64,000 nt of DNA from Rhizobium gallicum bv. gallicum R602sp (GTDB taxonomy: Bacteria > Pseudomonadota > Alphaproteobacteria > Rhizobiales > Rhizobiaceae), in assembly GCF_000816845.1 (NCBI RefSeq), contig NZ_CP006877.1, positions 1,059,501 through 1,123,500 on the forward strand, read 5' to 3'. Every line of letters begins with the position of its first letter. The first letter of the stretch is position 1. The notes under the pieces were generated by a model that worked only from the letters and a program-made list of their open reading frames with translations, did not search any database and was not told the DNA's origin. This document shows, piece by piece, positions 42,557 to 49,202 of this stretch. The position numbers and the translations under genes are program-made.

Positions 42557-43957
42557 ATGACTCTCACACAATCTCGAAGAGGGGCGGGGCTGGCATTGCT
42601 GTTGCTCTGCGCCGCCAATTTCCTTGACGCCATGGACGTTTCGACCATCGGCGTCGCGCTTCCCGCCATTCAGGCCGAACTCGGCATGCAGGCAACTTCG
42701 CTGCAATGGGCCGTCAGTGCCTATGTCCTCGGCTACGGCGGCTTCCTACTGCTCGGCGGCCGCGTTGCCGACGTTTTCGGCCACCGCCGCGTCTTTCTCT
42801 GGTCGCTTGCCGTCTTTGCAGCTGCGAGTATCGCGGGCGGCTTTGTCGACAGCGGGCCGACGCTGATTGCCGCCCGTTTGATCAAGGGCATCGCCGCGGC
42901 CTTCACTGCACCGGCCGCGTTGGCGCTTCTGCTTTCCGTCTTCGGGGAGGGCAGCACCCGCGCCAAGGCACTCGGGGTCTTCTCCTCCACCGGCGCCGCC
43001 GGCTTCGTGCTTGGCATGGTGCTCGGCGGTGCGGCCACCATTTTCAGCTGGCGGGCGACGCTCGTCATGGGCGCTCCGGTAGCGATCCTCACGCTGGCGA
43101 TCGCGCCATTCGTCCTGCCCGCAGACGAGCGCCGGGGAGCCGTCCGTCCGCGTTTTGACTGGGCAGGCGCCTTGACCATCACCCCCGGCCTGCTGCTCTT
43201 CGTCTTCGGCATCACCAACGCCGCAGCCGACGGCTGGAGCGCCTTTCCCACCTGGGGCGCACTGACGGCGGCGGCCGTCCTGATTTCGCTCTTCCTTGCC
43301 GTTGAGGCCCGGCATGCCGATCCGATGGTACCGCTTGCGATGTTCCGCCGGGCAAAACTCAGCCATGCCAATGCCGTCGCCGCCCTTTTTCAGGGCGTTT
43401 ATGTCGGCTTCCAGTTCATTGCGACGCTCTATTACCAGAACGAGCTCGGCTGGTCGGCCTTCAGCACCGGCTTCTGCTTCGCTTTGGGCGGCGTCTTCGT
43501 CATGTTCCTGGCGCCACGCTTTGCCGCGATCGCGCAGAACCGCGGCACCACGGGCCTCATGGCGCTCGGCGTGGCGCTGCAGGCAGCAAGCTATATCTTC
43601 TGGGTCGCGGCTGTCGGTGACATCAATCCGATCCTGCTCGTCGTCCTGTCGCAGGTCCCGCTCGGCCTCGGTTACGCGCTGACCTATCCCTCCGTTCAGG
43701 TCGCGGCACTCGCTGATGTCGAGGAAGACAAATCGGGCCTGGCCTCCGGCATGCTCTTTGCCGCCTTCCAGATCGGCGGCGGCATCGTGCTCGCGGCCGC
43801 CTCCGCGGTCTTCGGCGCGGCGCCGTCCTTCGGCTGGGATCCTTATGTGGCAGGCGTTGCCTTCACGGCGTTGCTTTCCGTCGCGGTCGTGCTTCTCGCC
43901 GCCCTCGGTCCGAGGACGTCGCCGTTGCGAGCCGCAGCCTATCAGGCCGCCGAGTAA
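42557..43957 (+). CDS. MFS transporter, DHA2-like 14-TM exporter
   Basis: A 466-residue major facilitator. The first helix carries the DHA2 mark LDAMDVSTIGVALPAIQAEL, then the motif-A loop GGRVADVFGHRRVFLWS and motif C-like GFVLGMVLGGAATIF. About 14 transmembrane helices are expected. Drug or metabolite efflux is likely; substrate unknown. The ATG at 42557 follows AAAGGA; the frame is open further up but without a site. The divergent LysR gene is the probable regulator. Confidence 0.88.
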   Translation: MTLTQSRRGAGLALLLLCAANFLDAMDVSTIGVALPAIQAELGMQATSLQWAVSAYVLGYGGFLLLGGRVADVFGHRRVFLWSLAVFAAASIAGGFVDSGPTLIAARLIKGIAAAFTAPAALALLLSVFGEGSTRAKALGVFSSTGAAGFVLGMVLGGAATIFSWRATLVMGAPVAILTLAIAPFVLPADERRGAVRPRFDWAGALTITPGLLLFVFGITNAAADGWSAFPTWGALTAAAVLISLFLAVEARHADPMVPLAMFRRAKLSHANAVAALFQGVYVGFQFIATLYYQNELGWSAFSTGFCFALGGVFVMFLAPRFAAIAQNRGTTGLMALGVALQAASYIFWVAAVGDINPILLVVLSQVPLGLGYALTYPSVQVAALADVEEDKSGLASGMLFAAFQIGGGIVLAAASAVFGAAPSFGWDPYVAGVAFTALLSVAVVLLAALGPRTSPLRAAAYQAAE

Positions 43958-43967
43958 AATCTGCGAA

Positions 43968-43991
43968 CGCCCGCGCTCAAAGGCGCGGGCG
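43968..43991. terminator. Bidirectional terminator between the MFS gene and ohrR
   Basis: A 9-bp GC stem (CGCCCGCGC/GCGCGGGCG) with loop TCAAAG between convergent genes. Short T-rich flanks (ATTTCT on the plus side) support termination. Confidence 0.7.
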
Positions 43992-43996
43992 ATTTC

Positions 43997-44464
43997 TCAC
44001 ACGGCTGCATTCAGGTTCCCGCGCAGCTTCTGCAAAGATCCTCGGATTTCCGCCATTTCCTCAAGCGTGCAGCCGGCCGCCTGGCCGATGGCCGTCATGA
44101 TCGTTGCCGCCTCGCTCTTCATCGAACGACCCTTCGGCGTCAGCGAAACGATCACCTGCCGCTCGTCGCGTGCGTCCCGGGTGCGCTTGATCAGCCCGGT
44201 CTGCTCCAGCCGCTTGAGCAGCGGCGAGAGCGTGCCCGAATCGAGGTCGAGCTGCTCGCCGATCGTCTTCACCGGAAGTTCGGCTTTTTCCCAGAGCACG
44301 AGCATCACCAGATATTGCGGATAGGTGAGGCCGACCTTGTCGAGGATCGGCTTGTAGGCGCGCGTGAAGGCATGCGCCGTCGCGTAGACCGCGAAACAGA
44401 GCTGTTTCTCCAGCCGCCTCTCCTCTTGCGGGATTTCCATCGTCTTTGCCATCTGCGCTTTCAT
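43997..44464 (-). CDS. ohrR: Organic hydroperoxide sensor-repressor OhrR (MarR family)
   Basis: A 155-residue MarR-type regulator. The sensor cysteine Cys23 is in LEKQLCFAVYATAHAFTRAYKP, the OhrR N-terminal pattern. The winged helix includes VKTIGEQLDLDSGTLSPLLKRLEQ and the wing RDARDERQVIVSLT. Oxidation of the cysteine by organic peroxides releases the repressor from DNA. The gene is divergent from ohr and shares a palindromic operator. AAGGAACAGGA precedes the ATG at 44464. Confidence 0.93.
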   Translation of the reverse strand: MKAQMAKTMEIPQEERRLEKQLCFAVYATAHAFTRAYKPILDKVGLTYPQYLVMLVLWEKAELPVKTIGEQLDLDSGTLSPLLKRLEQTGLIKRTRDARDERQVIVSLTPKGRSMKSEAATIMTAIGQAAGCTLEEMAEIRGSLQKLRGNLNAAV

Positions 44465-44535
44465 TGTCCTGTTCCTTTGAGGGGTAATTCTCCTCTTTTC
44501 AGATTCCGAATGCAATTTGCGAAATTCACTTGCGT

Positions 44536-44548
44536 ACAATTTAATTGT
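44536..44548. promoter_or_regulatory. Candidate OhrR operator
   Basis: A perfect 6-bp inverted repeat ACAATT/AATTGT around T, inside TACAATTTAATTGTGCA. It matches the AT-rich TACAATT-type OhrR boxes described in related bacteria. It lies 41 bases before the ohr start and 72 bases before ohrR. Confidence 0.75.
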
Positions 44549-44588
44549 GCAATATATGAAATCCAGCCCCAACGCAAAGGAGACTGAC

Positions 44589-45011
44589 ATGCCCATCCTC
44601 TATACGACCCAAGCTTCCGCCACCGGTGGCCGCGCAGGCCGCGCCGTTTCCGAAAACGGCGTTCTCGACGTGACGTTGACTGTTCCGAAGGAACTCGGCG
44701 GCGATGGCGCCACCGGCACCAATCCCGAACAGCTCTTCGCGGCCGGCTATTCCGCGTGCTTCCTCGGTGCCTTGAAATTTGTCGCGGGCCAGCAGAAGGT
44801 CAAGATTCCGGAAGACACGACGGTTTCCGCCAAGGTCGGCATCGGCCCGCGTGAAGACGGCACGGGCTTCGGCATCGACGTGGCGCTCACCGTCAATATC
44901 CCCGGCCTGGATCAGGCCGAGGCTGAAAAGCTCGCCGCCGCCGCCCACATCGTCTGCCCCTACAGCCACGCCATGCGCACCTCAACCGAAGTTCCGGTCA
45001 TGGTGGCCTGA
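44589..45011 (+). CDS. ohr: Organic hydroperoxide resistance protein (Ohr)
   Basis: A 140-residue OsmC/Ohr peroxidase. The two catalytic cysteines are Cys57 ([12 protein letters not shown]) and Cys123 ([11 protein letters not shown]). It reduces organic and fatty-acid hydroperoxides using lipoylated proteins as electron donors. AAAGGAGA lies just upstream of the ATG. It is paired divergently with ohrR, so peroxide induction is expected. Confidence 0.95.
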   Translation: MPILYTTQASATGGRAGRAVSENGVLDVTLTVPKELGGDGATGTNPEQLFAAGYSACFLGALKFVAGQQKVKIPEDTTVSAKVGIGPREDGTGFGIDVALTVNIPGLDQAEAEKLAAAAHIVCPYSHAMRTSTEVPVMVA

Positions 45012-45019
45012 TGCGGAAT

Positions 45020-45165
45020 CACCTTCTCCCCGCCGGGGAGAAGGTGGCCGGCCGGGATGAGGAGCGACAAATGTATCTTTGCTTTTGCCTCAGACGCTCG
45101 CTCATTGCGTCCTCATCGCCTCGGCTTCGCTCCGGCACTTCTCCGCGGTTGGGGAGAGGAAACGA
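45020..45165. repeat. Rhizobial mosaic palindromic repeat between ohr and the toxin-antitoxin module
   Basis: A perfect palindrome CACCTTCTCCCCG/CGGGGAGAAGGTG (45020-45046, one-base centre) starts 9 bases after the ohr stop, and a counterpart (CTTCTCCGCGGTTGGGGAGAGG) lies near 45139-45160. It is the same type as the elements at 7232 and 35460. The first palindrome could also end the ohr transcript. Confidence 0.6.
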
Positions 45166-45225
45166 GCGGCACCCTTTTCATCTGAAATAAAACTGCTATA
45201 TTATCTCCAAGGAAAGGATGCGCCG

Positions 45226-45609
45226 ATGACCTCGTTGCATTTTCAGGACAGCCGCCGGACATCCGAGGCCGCGGTGATCACCAAGGCGGCGGTCAATGCC
45301 GCGGACCGGCTCGGCATCAGCGCCCGCGTGCTTGCCGTCGTTCTCGGCGTGTCGGAAGCCACTATCTCGCGCATGAAGCGGCAGGATCATCTTCTGGAGC
45401 GTGGCAGCAAGTCCTTTGAACTCGCTGTCCTGCTTGTCCGTCTCTTCCGCTCGCTGGATGCGATCGTCGGCGGCGACGAGGCGGTCGCCAGGCAATGGTT
45501 GCGCAATGCCAATACCGCGCTGGGTGCCGCACCGCTCGAAAAGATCGCTAGCATTTCCGGATTGACCGATGTCCTTGCCTATCTGGACGCCCGCCGCGCT
45601 CTCGTCTGA
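45226..45609 (+). CDS. Xre/MbcA/ParS-type antitoxin (DUF2384)
   Basis: A 127-residue antitoxin of the RES-Xre class. The N-terminal Xre-type helix-turn-helix region (AADRLGISARVLAVVLGVSEATISRMK) is followed by a C-terminal toxin-binding DUF2384 part (AVLLVRLFRSLDAIVGGDEAVARQWL, ISGLTDVLAYLDARRA). It neutralises the downstream RES toxin, and the complex usually represses its own promoter. AAGGAAAGGAT lies before the ATG at 45226. The frame is open upstream through the repeat, but that part is not gene-like. Confidence 0.9.
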   Translation: MTSLHFQDSRRTSEAAVITKAAVNAADRLGISARVLAVVLGVSEATISRMKRQDHLLERGSKSFELAVLLVRLFRSLDAIVGGDEAVARQWLRNANTALGAAPLEKIASISGLTDVLAYLDARRALV

Positions 45610-46321
45610 GGCGCGCGCGATATCCGGCAGTTTCTGGCGCCTGGTGGAGGCGCAGCATCATATCTCGACGCTGAAGCTCGTCGACACGCTGGAAGAGCAG
45701 GCGCTGCTCGAAACGCTGCTCGAGAAGAGCAAGCCGGCGCTGCCGCCCGAATGCGCCGACCTCGACTATCTGCTCGCCACGCCCTTCCGCTACGGCGCCG
45801 TCTACCCGCATGGTTCGCGCTTTCGCAGGGCAGGGCGCACGCTCGGCGTTTTCTACGCTTCGGAAAAGGTGGAGACGGCGCTTTCAGAGATGGCCTTCTA
45901 CCGCCTGCTCTTCTTTGCGGATTCTCCTGAGACTCCACTGCCTGCGAATGCGGCCGAATACACCGCCTTTGCGGCTCTCGTCGCGACGAAGGCCGCGCTC
46001 GATTTGACTTTGCCGCCGCTCAACCGCGATCGCCCGAAATGGACCGATCCCATGAATTGCGAACCCTGCCAGGCCCTTGCCGATACCGCCCGCGCGATCG
46101 GCACCGAAGCGATCCTTTATGAATCCGTCCGCGATCCGCATCACGGCAAGAATATTGCGCTGCTGACGGCCAAGGCCTTCAGCGCCCGCGAACCGGCCGA
46201 GCGCCAGACATGGCGTATTCGCCTGTCGCCGGCAGGCGTTCAGGCGCTGTGCGAATTTCCGAAGATGCGGATCGGCTTTGCCAGGAGCGACTTCGGCAAC
46301 GATCCACGCATCGCCCGTTGA
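45569..46321 (+). CDS. RES-domain toxin (NAD+-depleting)
   Basis: A 250-residue RES family toxin. The conserved Arg is in SGSFWRLVEA or the later PHGSRFRRAGRTLGVFYAS, the Glu in TALSEMAFYRL, and the Ser in the late ILYESVRDPHHGKNIAL. RES toxins degrade NAD+ or transfer its ADP-ribose. It overlaps the antitoxin gene by 41 bases, so the two are translated from one transcript. Its stop abuts the convergent MarR gene with no gap. Confidence 0.88.
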   Translation: MSLPIWTPAALSSEARAISGSFWRLVEAQHHISTLKLVDTLEEQALLETLLEKSKPALPPECADLDYLLATPFRYGAVYPHGSRFRRAGRTLGVFYASEKVETALSEMAFYRLLFFADSPETPLPANAAEYTAFAALVATKAALDLTLPPLNRDRPKWTDPMNCEPCQALADTARAIGTEAILYESVRDPHHGKNIALLTAKAFSAREPAERQTWRIRLSPAGVQALCEFPKMRIGFARSDFGNDPRIAR

Positions 46322-46768
46322 TCAGGTGAGCGCCTGCAGCTCGCTTCGCAGCCGCTCGCCGCTGCCGCCAGGCAGATTCTCTTCCAGCGCTGCATGCGTC
46401 CTTTCCCAGATTGGCAGCGCTGCGGAGAGCACCGCCTTGCCGTCCGGCGTCAGGCTGAGCAGCCGCCCCCGCTTGTCTTTCGGATTTTGCGTTACATTTA
46501 CCCAGCCACGGCGTTGCAGCGGCTTTAGCGCCGCCGTCAGCGTCGTCTGGTCCATGGCGAGAACATTGGCCACGGGCCCCATCGGCGCCGGCTCCGGCCG
46601 GTTGAGGGACATCATCAGCGAAAACTGCCCGTTGGTGAGCCCGACTGGACGAAGCGCATCGTCGAAAAGCCGTGCAAGTGATCGCGCGGCGCGCTGAACA
46701 TGCAGGCATAGGCAGGTGTCCCGTACCAGCAGTGTCGTCGAAAAGGGAATTTTTATCGCGTTTGACAT
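46322..46768 (-). CDS. MarR family transcriptional regulator
   Basis: A 148-residue MarR regulator. The winged helix spans LTNGQFSLMMSLNRP, ANVLAMDQTTLTAALKPLQRRGWV and the wing PKDKRGRLLSLT. Two cysteines near the N-terminus (DTCLCLHVQRA) might sense redox state. It is divergent from the DUF899 gene, with a 12-bp palindrome 11 bases before its start. Target control of the DUF899-DUF1579-VOC genes is inferred. Confidence 0.87.
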   Translation of the reverse strand: MSNAIKIPFSTTLLVRDTCLCLHVQRAARSLARLFDDALRPVGLTNGQFSLMMSLNRPEPAPMGPVANVLAMDQTTLTAALKPLQRRGWVNVTQNPKDKRGRLLSLTPDGKAVLSAALPIWERTHAALEENLPGGSGERLRSELQALT

Positions 46769-46779
46769 GCTCTATTTCT

Positions 46780-46791
46780 ATTGATATCAAT
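46780..46791. promoter_or_regulatory. Candidate MarR operator
   Basis: A perfect 12-base palindrome ATTGATATCAAT in the 89-base gap between the MarR gene and the DUF899 gene. Confidence 0.6.
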
Positions 46792-46857
46792 GTATTTTGT
46801 CAAGCGAATGAGAACGAATGCCGGTCTTGCCGGCGGCGCCGGAGGAGGGCGCTCGCG

Positions 46858-47583
46858 ATGCAGAATCAAGTCGTTTCCCGTGAACAATGGCTGGAGGCCC
46901 GCCGCGCGCTGCTTTTGAAGGAGAAGGAAGCAACTCATCTCAGAGACAGGATCAATGCCGAGCGCCTGGCCATGCCCTGGGTCAAGGTCGACAAGGACTA
47001 TGTCTTCGACACCCCGCAGGGAAAGAAGGGCCTATCCGATCTCTTCGATGGCCGCAGTCAGCTGATGATCTACCATTTCATGCTCGGTCCGGACTGGGAG
47101 GCCGGTTGCACCGGCTGCTCGTTCCTTTCCGATCATGTGGATGGCGCCCTGCCGCATCTCAACCATCACGACGTCACCTGGGTCGCGGTTTCGCGCGCGC
47201 CGCTCGCCAAGATAGACGCCTACAAGAAGCGCATGGGCTGGAAGTTCCCCTGGGTTTCGTCCTTCGGCAGCGATTTCAATTTCGACTACCACGTTTCCTT
47301 CAGCCCGGAAGATCTCGCCAAGGATAAGGTTTTCTACAATTTCACCGGGATTGAACCCGCCGAGGCCCATGACGAACTGCCGGGGCTGAGTTCCTTCTAC
47401 AAGAACGAGCGGGGTGAAATCTTCCATACCTACTCTAGCTATGCCCGTGGGCCGGAGGAACTGATCGGCACGCTGATGATCCTCGACCGCGCCCCGAAGG
47501 GCCGCAACGAGGAGGGCACGATGGATTTCGTCAAGCGCCACGACGAATACGAGGGCGCTCAAAAGACGCAATCCCGTCACTGA
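46858..47583 (+). CDS. DUF899 family thioredoxin-like protein
   Basis: A 241-residue protein of the DUF899 (AhpC/TSA-like) family. The signature FMLGPDWEAGCTGCSFLSDHVDG has a CxxC pair inside a thioredoxin-like fold. Conserved VSRAPLAKIDAYKKRMGWKFPWVSS and DFNFDYHVSF follow. Function in the family is not established; a redox or hydroperoxide role is a reasonable guess. GGAGGAGGGC lies before the ATG at 46858. It heads a three-gene cluster with DUF1579 and VOC genes. Confidence 0.85.
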   Translation: MQNQVVSREQWLEARRALLLKEKEATHLRDRINAERLAMPWVKVDKDYVFDTPQGKKGLSDLFDGRSQLMIYHFMLGPDWEAGCTGCSFLSDHVDGALPHLNHHDVTWVAVSRAPLAKIDAYKKRMGWKFPWVSSFGSDFNFDYHVSFSPEDLAKDKVFYNFTGIEPAEAHDELPGLSSFYKNERGEIFHTYSSYARGPEELIGTLMILDRAPKGRNEEGTMDFVKRHDEYEGAQKTQSRH

Positions 47584-47611
47584 AATCTGCGAACATCGCC
47601 AAGGGAGAAGG

Positions 47612-48082
47612 ATGATGGAAACTGCAAAAGCGTTGGAGGAGCACCGCTTCCTGGAGAGGATGGTGGGCGTATGGGATGTCACGGCATCCGAAATGACCGG
47701 TGACCAGCAATGGACGGAGATCGTGCGCTCGCTGCACGGCATCTGGTTCGTTGCCGAAGGCAATGGCGAGATGCCGGGCGGCGGGGCTGCCACCACCATG
47801 CTCACCCTCGGCTACAATGCGGCCAAGGGCAAATATGTCGGCAGCTGGATCGGCTCGATGATGGACCACATGTGGGTCTACGAGGGTGATGTATCGGCCG
47901 ACGGCAAGGTGCTCAGCCTCTATACCCGTGGCCCCGATTTCCAGACCCAAGGCGCCGAGCAGGACTACCGCGAGCAGATCATCTTCGCCGATGACGATCA
48001 CCGCACCTTCAACTCGTCGGCCAAGCAGCCGGACGGCAGCTGGAAGCAGTTTATGGAGGCGCACTACACGCGCAAGCCGTGA
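47612..48082 (+). CDS. DUF1579 family protein
   Basis: A 156-residue lipocalin-like beta-barrel protein. DUF1579 features: LERMVGVWDVTASEMTG near the start, GIWFVAEGNGEMPGGGAATTMLTLGYN, then KYVGSWIGSMMDHMWVYEG. A small-molecule-binding role is suggested by the fold; no reaction known. ATG codons at 47612 and 47615 follow AAGGGAGAAGG. It lies 28 bases past the DUF899 gene. Confidence 0.82.
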   Translation: MMETAKALEEHRFLERMVGVWDVTASEMTGDQQWTEIVRSLHGIWFVAEGNGEMPGGGAATTMLTLGYNAAKGKYVGSWIGSMMDHMWVYEGDVSADGKVLSLYTRGPDFQTQGAEQDYREQIIFADDDHRTFNSSAKQPDGSWKQFMEAHYTRKP

Positions 48083-48127
48083 TTCCGAACCAAACCCGAT
48101 TCCATAGGCACGAAAAGGAAAAAGATC

Positions 48128-48916
48128 ATGGCTTCCGACACGCATGGAAAATTCATCTGGTGCGAACTGATGACGGCGGATACCAAGGCAGCCGCCGGCT
48201 TCTACAGCTCTGTCATCGGCTGGACGACGAAAGAGATGCCGATGGAGGACCTTCCTTCCCCCTATACCATCTTCGAGGCGGACGGCCGCGGCGTTGCCGG
48301 CATGATGACATTTCCGGCCGAGCTCGAAGGGCAGGGCATTCCGCCGAACTGGACAGGCTATGTCTGTGTCGACGATGTCGACCAAGCCGCGAAGGATTTC
48401 GAGGCGAACGGCGGCCAGATCCGCCGCCCCCCCGAAGACATCCCGACCATCGGCCGCTTTGCCGTCGTCGCCGACCTGCACGGGGCCGTCCTCTGCATCA
48501 TGACGCCGCTGCCGATGGAGGGCGATAGCGGTTGGGAGCCGGAAATGGGTACGCCCGGCCATATCGGCTGGCACGAACTGATGGCCGGCAACATGGAGGA
48601 AGCCTTCGCCTTCTACTCGAAGGTCTTCGGCTGGACCAAGGACCACGATTTCGACATGGGCGAGATGGGCGGTTATCGCATCTTCGCCGAACATGGAAAA
48701 CAGATCGGCGGCATGATGACCAAACCCGCCGGTGTGCCGATGTGCTATTGGGGCTATTACTTCAACGTGCCGGCGATCGACAGTGCCATCGAACGCATCA
48801 ATGCGGGCGGCGGCAAGGTAATCGTCGGTCCGATGGAAGTGCCCGGCGGCAGCTGGATCATCAATGCGACGGACCCGCAGGGCGCTTACTTCTGTCTCGT
48901 CGCGCCGGGCCGCTGA
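48128..48916 (+). CDS. Two-domain VOC family protein (glyoxalase/bleomycin-resistance fold)
   Basis: A 262-residue protein made of two glyoxalase-like halves. Half 1 begins GKFIWCELMTADTKAAAGFYSSVIGW; half 2 begins GHIGWHELMAGNMEEAFAFYSKVFGW. The strong internal similarity shows the domain duplication. It may bind a metal and small substrate, but the reaction is unknown. It closes the DUF899-DUF1579-VOC set, followed by a terminator. Confidence 0.85.
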   Translation: MASDTHGKFIWCELMTADTKAAAGFYSSVIGWTTKEMPMEDLPSPYTIFEADGRGVAGMMTFPAELEGQGIPPNWTGYVCVDDVDQAAKDFEANGGQIRRPPEDIPTIGRFAVVADLHGAVLCIMTPLPMEGDSGWEPEMGTPGHIGWHELMAGNMEEAFAFYSKVFGWTKDHDFDMGEMGGYRIFAEHGKQIGGMMTKPAGVPMCYWGYYFNVPAIDSAIERINAGGGKVIVGPMEVPGGSWIINATDPQGAYFCLVAPGR

Positions 48917-48968
48917 CCTCGCAGCAACATCCCGGAAACGGGGAATCGAGATACGGAAAGTGATCGGC

Positions 48969-48992
48969 GGCGGCCCTTGGAAGCGGGCCGCC
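48969..48992 (+). terminator. Terminator after the VOC gene
   Basis: An 8-bp stem GGCGGCCC/GGGCCGCC with loop TTGGAAGC, followed by CCTTCATTT on the plus strand, 52 bases past the stop. Confidence 0.65.
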
Positions 48993-49174
48993 CCTTCATT
49001 TGAGCGGCTAAATCCGTTCCGCTAATCTGTTAAATTTATTCAAATTTTATCGTTCCGGCCAAAAAACGCCCCGCAAGGTTAACCCTTCCTGAACATTTTT
49101 GGGTGGATGCATAATCGGCTATATCTGCGTGGTTAAGGAAGTATTGCAATTAGAACGTCCGCGTAATTGATTGA

Positions 49175-49195
49175 CCCCAGTTTTTCATTTTGGGG
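49175..49195 (+). promoter_or_regulatory. Leader hairpin directly before the adhesin start
   Basis: CCCCA (49175-49179) can pair with TGGGG (49191-49195), enclosing an 11-base loop GTTTTTCATTT. The right arm ends 7 nt before the ATG at 49203, where the ribosome-binding site should be, and the only purine-rich stretch there (GGGG) is in the stem. It could limit translation of the giant gene. The rest of the leader 48993-49174 is AT-rich and presumably holds the promoter. Confidence 0.4.
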
Positions 49196-49202
49196 TACTG
49201 TC

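Noticed and set aside
49061..49110. CtrA box (TTAA-N7-TTAA) upstream of the adhesin
   Set aside because: The best match, TTAACCCTTCCTGAAC, has a mismatch in the second half-site; not strong enough to annotate.
48993..49202. c-di-GMP riboswitch in the adhesin leader
   Set aside because: The leader lacks the paired arms and conserved core of known c-di-GMP riboswitches; only a simple hairpin near the ATG is supported.
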